Below are positions 26,423 through 34,432 of a stretch of DNA of 64,000 nucleotides, in pieces (position 1 is the stretch's first letter; each line of letters begins with the position of its first letter). The position numbers and the translations under genes were made by a program. Under the pieces are notes generated by a model, which was not told the DNA's origin, ran no database searches, and was given only the letters and a program-made list of their open reading frames with translations. This DNA is from Vibrio cyclitrophicus. Its GTDB lineage: Bacteria > Pseudomonadota > Gammaproteobacteria > Enterobacterales > Vibrionaceae. The stretch lies in NCBI GenBank assembly GCA_023206055.1, contig CP065366.1, forward strand, positions 558,001 through 622,000, given 5' to 3'.

Positions 26423-26851
26423 ATGAAAACTTTCGTTGCTAAACCAGAAACTGTAAAACGCGACTGGTATGTTGTAGACGCTGAAGGCAAAACTCTTGGC
26501 CGTCTAGCAAGTGAAATCGCTTCTCGCCTACGCGGCAAGCACAAAGCAGAATACACTCCTCACGTAGACACTGGTGATTACATCATCGTTGTTAACGCTG
26601 AGAAAGTTGCTGTAACTGGTAACAAAGCTAAGGGTAAGGTTTACTACCGTCACTCTGAGTTCCCAGGTGGTCTTAAGACTATCACTTTTGAAAAGCTAAT
26701 TGCTAAGAAACCAGAAATGGTTCTTGAACTAGCAGTTAAAGGTATGCTTCCACGTGGTCCTCTAGGCCGCGCGATGTACCGTAAGCTTAAAGTATACGCT
26801 GGTACTGAGCACAACCATGTTGCTCAACAACCACAAGTACTAGACATCTAA
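26423..26851 (+). CDS. rplM: Ribosomal protein L13 (uL13)
   Basis: 142 aa, exact family length. Starts MKTFVAKPETVKRDWYVVDA and contains GDYIIVVNAEK and the PRGPLGRAMYRKLKVYAG signature. An early-assembly protein of the 50S subunit. Codon use is strongly biased, as for other highly expressed genes. rpsI follows 15 nt after the stop, in the conserved rplM-rpsI operon. Confidence 0.98.
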   Translation: MKTFVAKPETVKRDWYVVDAEGKTLGRLASEIASRLRGKHKAEYTPHVDTGDYIIVVNAEKVAVTGNKAKGKVYYRHSEFPGGLKTITFEKLIAKKPEMVLELAVKGMLPRGPLGRAMYRKLKVYAGTEHNHVAQQPQVLDI

Positions 26852-26866
26852 TTGGGGATTAAGACA

Positions 26867-27259
26867 ATGGCAGAGAATCAATACTACGGCACTGGTCGTC
26901 GCAAAAGCTCAGCAGCTCGTGTTTTCATCAAACCAGGCTCTGGTGAGATCGTAATCAACAAGCGTAGCCTTGATGTTTACTTCGGTCGTCCAACTTCTCG
27001 TATGGTTGTTAAACAACCTCTTGAGCTAGTTGAACTAACTGAGAAACTTGACCTTTACATCACTGTTTCTGGTGGTGGTATTTCAGGTCAAGCTGGCGCA
27101 ATCCGCCACGGTATCACTCGTGCTCTTATGGAATACGATGAAACTCTACGTCCTGCTCTACGTGCAGCTGGCTATGTTACGCGTGACGCTCGTTGCGTTG
27201 AACGTAAGAAAGTTGGTCTACGTAAAGCACGTCGTAAACCTCAATTCTCTAAGCGTTAA
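26867..27259 (+). CDS. rpsI: Ribosomal protein S9 (uS9)
   Basis: 130 aa. Starts MAENQYYGTGRRKSSAARV and ends in the invariant QFSKR tail, whose last residues reach the P-site tRNA. The ATG at 26867 was chosen over the in-frame ATG at 26852 because it has GGGG/AAG upstream and matches the family N-terminus. Second gene of the rplM-rpsI operon, followed by a terminator. Confidence 0.98.
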   Translation: MAENQYYGTGRRKSSAARVFIKPGSGEIVINKRSLDVYFGRPTSRMVVKQPLELVELTEKLDLYITVSGGGISGQAGAIRHGITRALMEYDETLRPALRAAGYVTRDARCVERKKVGLRKARRKPQFSKR

Positions 27260-27313
27260 TTTTTCTTTACGAAAAAGTACACGCTCCCAGTTTTACGACT
27301 GGAATTGTGGTTC

Positions 27314-27340
27314 AAAGCTCGGCTATATGCCGGGCTTTTT
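27314..27340 (+). terminator. Intrinsic terminator after rpsI
   Basis: AAAGCTCGGC (27314-27323), loop TATAT, GCCGGGCTTT (27329-27338) with one U-G pair, continuing into T's. Confidence 0.85.
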
Positions 27341-27463
27341 GTTTTTATACCCCCTCTAAACGCTTTCCCTCCCTCGCTTTATTTCCAAATTCTTATTATT
27401 AGAAAGCTTTTGTAACCCAATGTGCGCTTTGCCTCATGATTGTTACAAAAAGGTAGCTTTATC

Positions 27464-27492
27464 TTGTCAAAAAGTAGGGTTTTATTTATCAT
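27464..27492 (+). promoter_or_regulatory. Candidate promoter of petABC
   Basis: TTGTCA (27464-27469), 17-bp spacer, TATCAT (27487-27492); each hexamer is one base off consensus. Predicted leader about 90 nt. Confidence 0.5.
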
Positions 27493-27589
27493 TTGCCGTC
27501 AATAAATAGAACTAAATACATATTTTGTTAGCCATGCTCTTTAATCGGAATTATATCAATCCACAAGGAGCAAATGGGAGAATGTTTGG

Positions 27590-28180
27590 ATGAGCAACGC
27601 GCCTTTAAATAACGGTCGCAGGCGTTTCTTAACCGCAACAACAGCCGTTGTTGGTGGTTTAGGAGCAGCTGCTGTAGCCGTGCCTTTTATTAAATCATGG
27701 AATCCGAGTGCCAAGGCGAAAGCTGCGGGCGCGCCGGTGGAAGTGGAAGTCAGTAAGTTAGAACCGGGACAAATGGTTCGTGTCGAGTGGCAAGGTAAAC
27801 CTGTATGGGTTGTACGCCGTGCTGAGTCGGTACTAGAGAACCTAAAAGCGATCGGTGGTCAACTTCGTGACCCTCAATCTGAAGCTGAACAACAACCAGA
27901 ATACGCACAGAACGAGTTCCGTTCAATTAAGCCGGAATTCTTTGTTGCTGTTGGTTTCTGTACGCACTTAGGTTGTTCTCCAACTTACCTGCCGGATTCT
28001 TTTGCAGAACAAGTTCAGGGTGTTAAGTCTGGTTTCTTCTGTCCTTGTCATGGTTCAAAGTTTGATATGGCAGGTCGAGTATTCCAAGGCGTACCAGCTC
28101 CATTGAATCTTGTTGTACCAAAGCATATGTATTTGAGTGACACTAAGATCATGATCGGTGTGGACGAGGGAGACGCGTAA
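27590..28180 (+). CDS. petA: Rieske iron-sulfur subunit of cytochrome bc1
   Basis: 196 aa. The twin-arginine-type N-terminus NNGRRRFLTATT leads into a membrane anchor (about 13-36). The 2Fe-2S ligands lie in CTHLGCSP (C124, H126, disulfide C129) and CPCHGSKFD (C151, disulfide C153, H154). It accepts electrons from quinol and passes them to cytochrome c1. GGGAG lies 9 nt before the ATG. Its stop overlaps the petB start (TAATG). Confidence 0.97.
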   Translation: MSNAPLNNGRRRFLTATTAVVGGLGAAAVAVPFIKSWNPSAKAKAAGAPVEVEVSKLEPGQMVRVEWQGKPVWVVRRAESVLENLKAIGGQLRDPQSEAEQQPEYAQNEFRSIKPEFFVAVGFCTHLGCSPTYLPDSFAEQVQGVKSGFFCPCHGSKFDMAGRVFQGVPAPLNLVVPKHMYLSDTKIMIGVDEGDA

Positions 28181-29445
28181 TGCAAGGATTGCTTGATTGG
28201 GTAGAGAAACGTCTACCCGCGATGAATGCTTATAAAAAGCATTTATCTGAATACCCAATGCCTAAGAACTTTAACTTTTGGTACCTTTTCGGTTCTTTAG
28301 CAATGTTGGTACTGGTTAACCAAATCCTTACGGGTATCTGGTTAACAATGAATTACGTGCCGTCTGGTGAAGGTGCGTTTGCTTCTGTTGAATACATCAT
28401 GCGTGATGTGGAATACGGCTGGCTACTACGTTACATGCACTCAACAGGTGCTTCGGCATTCTTCGTTGTTATCTACCTGCATATGTTCCGTGGTCTAATC
28501 TACGGTTCTTACCAAAAACCTCGTGAGCTACTTTGGATCTTCGGTATGTTGATCTTCTTAGTGCTTATGGCTGAGGCTTTCATGGGTTACCTACTACCAT
28601 GGGGTCAAATGTCTTACTGGGGTGCTCAGGTAATCATTTCTCTGTTTGGTGCGATCCCTGTTATTGGTGATGACCTAACGCTTTGGATCCGTGGTGACTA
28701 CATCATCTCTGGTGCAACGCTGAACCGTTTCTTCGCACTGCACGTTATCGCTCTACCAATCGTACTTCTGCTGCTTATCGTACTTCACGTACTAGCACTG
28801 CACGAAGTAGGTTCGAACAACCCAGACGGTATCGAGACGAAACTTCCTAAAGGCACAATGGGCGACGACTACCAAACTCAGTTCCCATTCCACAAGGATT
28901 ACACCAAGAAATACGACATCATTGACTCTATTCCTTTCCACCCATATGGGACCGTGAAAGATATGGTTGGTGTGGCCGGTTTCCTATTCTTCTTCTGTTA
29001 TGTGCTGTTCTTTAACCCAGAGATGGGTGGATTCTTCCTTGAGCCGCCAAACTTTGAAGCTGCCAACCCACTGAAAACACCAGAGCACATCGCTCCGGTA
29101 TGGTACTTCACGCCGTTTTACGCGATTCTGCGTGCTGTTCCAGATAAGTTGCTTGGTGTTGTAGCGATGGGCGCATCTATTGTTGTGCTATTCCTACTAC
29201 CATGGTTCGACCGTTGTAAAGTGCGTTCTTACCGTTACCGTAGCAAACTGCATTTGATTAACATCATCCAATTTACAATAAGCTTTATTGCGCTTGGTGT
29301 ACTTGGTGCGCTTCCAGCAACGCCAACATACACGCTACTGGCTCAAATCTTTAGCTTAGGTTATTTCATGTTCTTTGTTCTACTGTGGTTCTACAGTAAA
29401 AATGAAGCGACGAAACCATTACCGGAAAGGGTGACATTCAAATGA
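28180..29445 (+). CDS. petB: Cytochrome b subunit of the bc1 complex
   Basis: 421 aa. Eight predicted membrane helices with the four haem-ligand histidines in the usual pairs (H in RYMHSTGAS and VVIYLHMFRG; H in FALHVIALP and LIVLHVLALHEVG). The PxWY-type Qo motif appears as PVWYFTPFYA. It is a full-length fused cytochrome b. It oxidises ubiquinol at the Qo site and recycles one electron through Qi. Both ends overlap neighbouring genes (TAATG with petA, ATGA with petC). Confidence 0.97.
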   Translation: MQGLLDWVEKRLPAMNAYKKHLSEYPMPKNFNFWYLFGSLAMLVLVNQILTGIWLTMNYVPSGEGAFASVEYIMRDVEYGWLLRYMHSTGASAFFVVIYLHMFRGLIYGSYQKPRELLWIFGMLIFLVLMAEAFMGYLLPWGQMSYWGAQVIISLFGAIPVIGDDLTLWIRGDYIISGATLNRFFALHVIALPIVLLLLIVLHVLALHEVGSNNPDGIETKLPKGTMGDDYQTQFPFHKDYTKKYDIIDSIPFHPYGTVKDMVGVAGFLFFFCYVLFFNPEMGGFFLEPPNFEAANPLKTPEHIAPVWYFTPFYAILRAVPDKLLGVVAMGASIVVLFLLPWFDRCKVRSYRYRSKLHLINIIQFTISFIALGVLGALPATPTYTLLAQIFSLGYFMFFVLLWFYSKNEATKPLPERVTFK

Positions 29446-30179
29446 AAAAGTGGATTGTAATTTTATTTGCTATGTTGCCGTCACTGGCAATGGCAGCGGG
29501 TGCAAACGTACCATTAGACAAAGTAAACAATGATTTAACAGACAAAGCTTCATTGCAAAATGGCGCTAAGATGTTCATGAACTACTGTTTCGCTTGTCAC
29601 TCAACGCAGTACCAGCGCTATGAACGTGTTGCGAATGATTTAGAGATCCCAGTTGATCTTATGAAGGAAAATCTGATTTTCGACCCTGAAGCGAAAATCG
29701 GTGACTTGATGGTTAATGCTATGCCTTCTGATCAAGCGGCAAGTTGGTTTGGTGCTCCGCCTCCAGACCTAACATTGGTTGCTCGTGTTCGTGGCGCAGA
29801 CTGGCTGTACACTTACCTTCGTACTTTCTATGAAGATCCGTCTCGTCCATTCGGCGTGAACAACATTGTTTTCCCAAGCGTAGGTATGCCGCACGTTCTT
29901 GAAGAACTGCAAGGTATCCCAACACCAATCTACGATACTCATATGGTAGATGGCGAGGAAGTGACGGTTATTGTTGGCACTGAGACTGATGGCTCTGGCG
30001 AATTAAGTGCTGGTGAATACGACGAAGCGGTTCGTGACCTTGTTAACTTTTTGGTTTACTCGGGCGACCCAGTTCAACTTGAGCGTCACGCTATGGGTTG
30101 GTGGGTAATGGCCTTCTTAGTAATCTTCACTATCATCGTGATTTTGCTGAAGAAAGAGTATTGGCGTGATGTGCACTAA
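29442..30179 (+). CDS. petC: Cytochrome c1 subunit of the bc1 complex
   Basis: 245 aa. Signal peptide 1-19 (ending AMAAG), haem-binding CFACH (C49, C52, H53), and a C-terminal membrane anchor (about 218-237, WWVMAFLVIFTIIVILL) followed by KKEYWRDVH. It carries electrons from the Rieske centre to soluble or membrane cytochrome c. The ATG overlaps the petB stop (ATGA). Enterobacteria lack this complex, so the operon inserted between rpsI and sspA marks a difference from E. coli. Confidence 0.96.
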   Translation: MKKWIVILFAMLPSLAMAAGANVPLDKVNNDLTDKASLQNGAKMFMNYCFACHSTQYQRYERVANDLEIPVDLMKENLIFDPEAKIGDLMVNAMPSDQAASWFGAPPPDLTLVARVRGADWLYTYLRTFYEDPSRPFGVNNIVFPSVGMPHVLEELQGIPTPIYDTHMVDGEEVTVIVGTETDGSGELSAGEYDEAVRDLVNFLVYSGDPVQLERHAMGWWVMAFLVIFTIIVILLKKEYWRDVH

Positions 30180-30222
30180 TTGTGCTATAATACCGTGCTA
30201 ATTCCCAAATTATGTTAATGTT

Positions 30223-30252
30223 CAATGGAGGCTTTAGGCCTCCATTGTTTTT
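30223..30252 (+). terminator. Intrinsic terminator after petC
   Basis: Stem CAATGGAGGC (30223-30232) pairing with 30238-30247, then TTTTTATTT. Confidence 0.85.
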
Positions 30253-30276
30253 ATTTAAAGTGTACTGGAGGGCTCC

Positions 30277-30912
30277 ATGGCTGTAGCTGCCAATAAACGT
30301 TCTGTAATGACTCTTTTCTCAAGTGCTTCTGATATGTATAGCCATCAGGTGCGCATCGTTCTTGCTGAAAAAGGCGTAAGTGTTGAAGTTGAGTTGGTTG
30401 ATGAAAAAAATCTACCAGCAGAGCTTGTTGAACTGAACCCGTACAAATCAGTACCTACTCTTGTTGATCGTGAGCTTGCTCTATATGACTCTAAGATCAT
30501 CATGGAATACCTAGATGAGCGTTTCCCTCATCCACCGTTGATGCCTGTATACCCGGTTGCTCGTGGTAACAGTCGTTTAATGATGTACCGCATTGAGCGT
30601 AACTGGTATTCAGTTGCAGAGAAGATCGTTAAAGGCAATGCTGAAGAATCTGAAGCAGCTCGCGTTAAACTGCGCAACGACCTACTGACTCTTGCTCCTA
30701 TCTTCGCTGAGTATGAATACTTCATGAGCGAAGAGTTTAGCCTAATTGATTGTTACTTAGCTCCGCTACTATGGCGTTTACCTGAGCTTGGTATCGAACT
30801 AATTGGTCCTGGTTCTAAAGAGCTTAAGATTTACATGAACCGCGTATTCGAACGTGATTCATTCCTAGCTTCTCTAACGGAAGCAGAGCGTGAGATGCGA
30901 CTCGTTCGCTAA
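30277..30912 (+). CDS. sspA: Stringent starvation protein A
   Basis: 211 aa, glutathione-S-transferase fold: N-terminal thioredoxin-like domain (about 10-85, with KSVPTLVDRE and DSKIIMEYL) and helical C-terminal domain. SspA has no transferase activity; it binds RNA polymerase and helps survival under acid and starvation stress in E. coli. GGAGGG lies 5 nt before the ATG. sspB starts 6 nt downstream, the conserved operon order. Confidence 0.96.
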   Translation: MAVAANKRSVMTLFSSASDMYSHQVRIVLAEKGVSVEVELVDEKNLPAELVELNPYKSVPTLVDRELALYDSKIIMEYLDERFPHPPLMPVYPVARGNSRLMMYRIERNWYSVAEKIVKGNAEESEAARVKLRNDLLTLAPIFAEYEYFMSEEFSLIDCYLAPLLWRLPELGIELIGPGSKELKIYMNRVFERDSFLASLTEAEREMRLVR

Positions 30913-30918
30913 GCGTTT

Positions 30919-31413
30919 ATGGATATTTCTAATATGACTCCACGCCGACCATACATGCTTCGTGCATTTTATGAATGGCTGGTTGATAACGAACTAACTC
31001 CTCACCTTGTTGTTGAAGCAACATTGCCGGGTGTGCGAGTTCCAGAAGAGTTTGTTCAAGATGGTCAGATTATTCTGAACATAGCGCCTCGTGCGGTTGG
31101 ACAACTTGAACTGGGTAACGAAGCTGTGACGTTTAGTGCTCGCTTTAGTGGTCGTCCACACTCTGTGATCGTTCCGCTTTACGCAGTACAAGCGATTTAT
31201 GCTCGTGAAAATGGTGCTGGTACCATGTTTGAACCTGAAGAGGCTTACATGGAAGCGTTTGAAGAAGGGATTGAAGAAAGTCCTTTTGAAGAACCAGAAA
31301 AAGGCCCATCTTTGAGCGTAGCAACGGCAGATGTAGATGCTGAAGAGCCTGACTCAGATCCTGAGCCACCTCGTCCAGCGAAAGGTCGCCCAAGCCTTCG
31401 TGTTATCAAATAA
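30919..31413 (+). CDS. sspB: ClpXP protease specificity-enhancing factor SspB
   Basis: 164 aa. A conserved folded domain (about 1-112; TPRRPYMLRAFYEWLVDNELTPH is the dimer and substrate-binding start) is followed by an acidic, proline-rich flexible linker. The C-terminal RPSLRVIK is the ClpX-binding tail. It delivers ssrA-tagged proteins to ClpXP. An IS3-family element lies 19 nt after the stop, between sspB and its terminator at 32754. Confidence 0.96.
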   Translation: MDISNMTPRRPYMLRAFYEWLVDNELTPHLVVEATLPGVRVPEEFVQDGQIILNIAPRAVGQLELGNEAVTFSARFSGRPHSVIVPLYAVQAIYARENGAGTMFEPEEAYMEAFEEGIEESPFEEPEKGPSLSVATADVDAEEPDSDPEPPRPAKGRPSLRVIK

Positions 31414-31429
31414 CGTTAGTTAAATAACG

Positions 31430-31432
31430 AAT
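31430..31432. repeat. Left 3-bp target duplication of the IS3 element
   Basis: AAT before the left end and AAT at 32745-32747 after the right end. Three bp is typical for IS3-family elements, but so short a match could be chance. Confidence 0.6.
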
Positions 31433-31466
31433 TGTCTCGTCCTAAAATACGTTGACAGTATTTCTA

Positions 31467-32345
31467 CTAAGCCAATAGCGCCAGCTGTTGGCTTTTTTCA
31501 TGCACCTCATTTGGAGTTTTCATCCTAAGGCTAAGGTGCGGCCTCATGTTGTTATAGGTACTTATAGACTCTTTTACTAGTTGTTTAAGCTCTCCGAGGT
31601 TTCTACACTTATCAAGTAAGAACTCTTGTTTCAGTATTCCATTTACTCTCTCTGCTAATGCATTTTGGTAGCAGTCATAACCGTCTGTCATCGAGGGGAT
31701 TATGCCGCTACTTTTCAACTTATCTTGATAAACGCCTGAGCAGTACTGGAGACCACGATCAGAGTGGTGGATACACGAACAATGATATTGACGTCCCTTA
31801 ACAGCCATATCTAGCGCTTTCACAACATCCGTCGCCTTCATTTCGTTGCTCAGCTCGTAGCCCATAATTTTCCGACTAAACGCATCAGTTACCAATGAGA
31901 GATAGTGAACTCCTTCATCTGATTGGACATAGGTTATATCACTCACCAACACACTCTCTGGACTACATGGTTGGTAATCCTTTAATAAGTTCGGGTGTTT
32001 CTTCATCCAATGTCTACTGTTGGTCGTTTTTGTAAAACTACGTTTAGGTCTTACCAATAATCGTTCATCTCTTAAGTATTTGAAAAGCGCATCTCGACCT
32101 AGCTTTATACCCTGTGCTTGCAACTTTGGCTTTAGTAAAAAGTAGAGTTTTCTAGTACCTACCCGAGGCATATAACGTCTAATATCCAACACCATTTGTT
32201 TGATGGGTTTAAGTTCCAACTGGCGATTAACAGCTCGCTTTTCTCGTTGATAAACGCTTTGTCTCGTTATCCCGCATAGCTTACATACTCGAACTAAACT
32301 TAGTCCTTCCTGCTTTTGAAGGCTTCTTGCTCCTTGGCTAGATAC
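31467..32345 (-). CDS. IS3-family transposase OrfB part (DDE integrase core)
   Basis: The frame is open from the slip site at 32345 down to 31467, giving 292 codons; an independent start (TTG at 32219, 250 aa) is possible but less likely. Upstream of 32219 it encodes VRVCKLCGITRQSVYQREKR, a second helix-turn-helix typical of OrfB. The rve/DDE core has D in VSDITYVQSD, D in HHSDRGLQYC and E in ALAERVNGILKQEF. It is expected to be made mainly as a 412-aa OrfAB fusion by -1 frameshifting. Intact. Confidence 0.88.
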   Translation of the reverse strand, partial: VSSQGARSLQKQEGLSLVRVCKLCGITRQSVYQREKRAVNRQLELKPIKQMVLDIRRYMPRVGTRKLYFLLKPKLQAQGIKLGRDALFKYLRDERLLVRPKRSFTKTTNSRHWMKKHPNLLKDYQPCSPESVLVSDITYVQSDEGVHYLSLVTDAFSRKIMGYELSNEMKATDVVKALDMAVKGRQYHCSCIHHSDRGLQYCSGVYQDKLKSSGIIPSMTDGYDCYQNALAERVNGILKQEFLLDKCRNLGELKQLVKESISTYNNMRPHLSLRMKTPNEVHEKSQQLALLA

Positions 32346-32704
32346 TTTTTTCTGAGACTGGTTCCGTGCTCAGCATCAAGAATATCAACTACTCTATTTA
32401 AAAAGAGATTCTTGATTTTTTCGTCTTCTAACTCTTTCTCAAGACGTTTTATTTTCTGTGCAGGTGATTCTTCAGGTTTAGGTGATTTGTGCATGGCATT
32501 GATCCTTGGATTTTGCGCCCAATTCATCTTACCGTGCTTTCGAAGCCAGGTTAAAACGGTTGAGCGGCCTTGGATACCATAAATGGTTTGGGCTTGTTTA
32601 TATGTCATATCGCCTCTTTCTACAGCGGCGACGACCTGTAATTTAAAGCCTAGTGTGTAATCACGCTGAGTGCGCTTAACGTAGGTATTATTTGAAGTAG
32701 TCAT
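32300..32704 (-). CDS. IS3-family transposase OrfA (helix-turn-helix protein)
   Basis: 134 aa. An N-terminal helix-turn-helix (about 12-60, DYTLGFKLQVVAAVERGD then GRSTVLTWLRKHG) binds the element ends. A leucine-rich coiled coil (about 78-110, IKRLEKELEDEKIKNLFLN) follows. Codon 120 is the AAG of the A AAA AAG slip sequence, where ribosomes can shift to the OrfB frame. Confidence 0.9.
   Translation of the reverse strand: MTTSNNTYVKRTQRDYTLGFKLQVVAAVERGDMTYKQAQTIYGIQGRSTVLTWLRKHGKMNWAQNPRINAMHKSPKPEESPAQKIKRLEKELEDEKIKNLFLNRVVDILDAEHGTSLRKKYLAKEQEAFKSRKD
32345..32351 (-). promoter_or_regulatory. Programmed -1 frameshift heptamer A-AAA-AAG
   Basis: On the minus strand the OrfA frame reads AGA AAA AAG, placing A AAA AAG in the correct phase for tandem slippage. 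Shifting -1 joins OrfA codon 120 to an open frame continuous with OrfB. This is the standard device in IS3-family elements. Confidence 0.8.
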
Positions 32705-32753
32705 AATTCGTCCTCAATGTGTAAACACATTTCAGGACGGGACAAATCAAATA

Positions 32754-32784
32754 AAAAAGCAGCGACTCGTCGCTGCTTTTTCTT
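32754..32784. terminator. Bidirectional terminator between sspB (ancestral) and dolP
   Basis: AAAAAGCAGCGA (32754-32765), loop CTCG, TCGCTGCTTTTT (32770-32781). It lies 10 bp outside the IS3 element. Before insertion it would have stood about 30 nt from the sspB stop. Confidence 0.88.
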
Positions 32785-32818
32785 TTCTGTTAAATGACAC
32801 TAATTGACTGGCTTAAGG

Positions 32819-33424
32819 CTAGTTAACAGCCGTCTCTTCTTCACCATATTCAAACGCTCGAATCACCTGCTTCACACCAGAGATATTACGTGCAACTTCT
32901 GTTGCGATATCAGCGTGTTCTCGAGAAACCAATCCAAGCAAAAACACTTCTGAATCTTCAGTAATTACTTTTACTTTAATGCCGTTAAGCTCAGCATTCG
33001 CAAGCAGAGCTGATTTCACTTTAGTGGTAATCCAGCTGTCTTTACTGATCGCGCTCACAGACAGAGGTTCTTTCACTCGAACCTGATTGTGGATGCTTTC
33101 AACGCCAGCTACTTCCTTAGCTTGGCTTTCAAAAGCGCGACGTTCTGAATCTGTGGTTGCTTGGCCCATCAGTACCACCGAACCTCGGTAAGAGCTTGCA
33201 GTGACACGCACGTTGCCACGGAATGGTTGCTTATTGGTAATCGCTGCAACTTCAAATTCGATGTTGTTGTCGTTCCAAATTTCTTTGGTGGTTCGCGTAT
33301 CCGTGACTAGGTTTGCTGTGGTTGCCGCACCAGCAATGAAAATGCCAGCACAACCAGATAGGGACAGTGTAAGTAGCGAAACACTAATCAGCTTAAACAG
33401 CCTCATAGAGGTTAATGATTTCAT
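32819..33424 (-). CDS. dolP: Outer-membrane lipoprotein DolP (two BON domains)
   Basis: 201 aa. Lipoprotein signal with lipobox LSGC (Cys about residue 25), then two BON domains (about 50-115 and 125-195; VVLMGQATTDSERRAFE and VFLLGLVSREHADIA are the matching strands). DolP (YraP) binds anionic phospholipid and supports outer-membrane integrity and BAM function. GGAG lies 7 nt before the first ATG. Last gene of the leftward lpoA-yraN-diaA-dolP run, as in E. coli. Confidence 0.93.
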   Translation of the reverse strand: MKSLTSMRLFKLISVSLLTLSLSGCAGIFIAGAATTANLVTDTRTTKEIWNDNNIEFEVAAITNKQPFRGNVRVTASSYRGSVVLMGQATTDSERRAFESQAKEVAGVESIHNQVRVKEPLSVSAISKDSWITTKVKSALLANAELNGIKVKVITEDSEVFLLGLVSREHADIATEVARNISGVKQVIRAFEYGEEETAVN

Positions 33425-33440
33425 TGTGAGGCTCCGTATA

Positions 33441-34031
33441 TCACTCTTCGTGAGCAGGGAAGAGTACTTGATCGATTAGGTCACATAGGCAGTGTAGTGT
33501 CACCATGTGTACTTCATGAATGCGCGCTGTGCGGTGTGAAGGGATACGAATCTCTACATCGTGTTCACCAAGCAGACCTGCCATCTCGCCACCATCTTTA
33601 CCAGTAAAGGCGATGATTGTCATGTCGCGAGTTACCGCCGCTTCCATTGCCTTGATGATGTTCTTGCTGTTACCGCTAGTAGAGATAGCCAACAGAATAT
33701 CGCCAGTTTGACCAAACGCACGCACCTGCTTAGAGAAGATCTCTTCGTAGTGGTAGTCGTTAGCCACAGCCGTTAGCGTGGTGTTGTCTGCTGTGAGTGC
33801 CATCGCTGGAAGGCTAGGGCGCTCTGTTTCAAATCGGTTGAGTAGGCACGATACAAATTGCTGAGCATTCGACGCCGAACCACCATTACCACAACAAAGA
33901 ATTTTGTTTCCGTTAAGCAAGGTCGCAACCATTGCTTGAGCGGCATGCGTGATTGCATCAGGCAGAGCTTCTGCAGCCGCAATTTGGATTTGAATACTTT
34001 CTGTGAAACTTTCTTTAATGCTGTCTAGCAT
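33441..34031 (-). CDS. diaA: DnaA initiator-associating protein DiaA (SIS domain)
   Basis: 196 aa from the ATG at 34031 (MLDSIKESFTES), the same length as E. coli DiaA; an upstream in-frame start would add 11 residues. SIS fold with KILCCGNGGSASNAQQF and ILLAISTSGNSKNIIKA. DiaA tetramers bind DnaA and promote initiation at oriC. Because it resembles phosphoheptose isomerase GmhA, that is the alternative, but gene order and close similarity to DiaA (TESIQIQIAAAEALPDAI) decide it. Confidence 0.92.
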   Translation of the reverse strand: MLDSIKESFTESIQIQIAAAEALPDAITHAAQAMVATLLNGNKILCCGNGGSASNAQQFVSCLLNRFETERPSLPAMALTADNTTLTAVANDYHYEEIFSKQVRAFGQTGDILLAISTSGNSKNIIKAMEAAVTRDMTIIAFTGKDGGEMAGLLGEHDVEIRIPSHRTARIHEVHMVTLHCLCDLIDQVLFPAHEE

Positions 34032-34033
34032 GT

Positions 34034-34432
34034 TTATCCTTGGGTAATCGCGTTTTGAATCCAATTGATATTGTCATTCGGCCCTTCAATGGCAACGATA
34101 TCAAATCTGAAATCTGTAGAGTGCACCGACAGGCCTTGTTGCATCAGCCAAATATTAGCCGTTTTGAGTAGCTTTTGTGACTTCTTGGCTGTCACCATTT
34201 CAGCGGCATGTCCGTAGCGGGTTTGCTTGCGGTATTTTACCTCAGCAAACACAATCGTGTTGTTATGGCGCATTATAAGATCAATCTCGCCACATTTTGC
34301 TATGAAGTTTTCTTGAATTAACGATAAACCGTGGTTAATCAGATAAGATTTTGCCACGGCCTCGTATTTATCGCCCACCTGTTTATGGGTGATAGTCGGT
34401 TTCGCTAAAAACGTTCGGCTAAAAAGCCCCAT
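34034..34432 (-). CDS. yraN: YraN family (UPF0102) nuclease-fold protein
   Basis: 132 aa from the ATG at 34432 (MGLFSRTFL). The PD-(D/E)xK-like signature is present: GEIDLIMRHNNTIVFAEVKYR, with E, D and ExK in the spacing of Holliday-junction-type nuclease folds. Function is not established. Its start lies 14 nt inside the end of lpoA, and diaA starts 2 nt after its stop, so the three are probably cotranscribed and coupled. Confidence 0.9.
   Translation of the reverse strand: MGLFSRTFLAKPTITHKQVGDKYEAVAKSYLINHGLSLIQENFIAKCGEIDLIMRHNNTIVFAEVKYRKQTRYGHAAEMVTAKKSQKLLKTANIWLMQQGLSVHSTDFRFDIVAIEGPNDNINWIQNAITQG

Larger units (their letters stand above)
27260..27589 (+). other. Intergenic region rpsI-petA
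   Basis: 330 bp. It contains the rpsI terminator (27314-27340) and a candidate petABC promoter (27464-27492). The pyrimidine-rich stretch around 27345-27400 shows no ORF or repeat that I can support. Confidence 0.5.
31433..32744 (-). mobile_element. Complete IS3-family (IS150-like) insertion sequence (1,312 bp)
   Basis: The terminal inverted repeats begin TGTCTCGTCC at 31433 and, on the other strand, TGTCCCGTCC at 32744; 20 of the first 26 bases match. TG/CA termini, orfA and orfB in overlapping frames with an A6G slip site, and a 3-bp AAT duplication all fit IS3. Subgroup IS150 is my best guess from the OrfA and OrfB sequence style. It is inserted in the sspB-terminator interval and reads against sspB. 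Confidence 0.92.
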
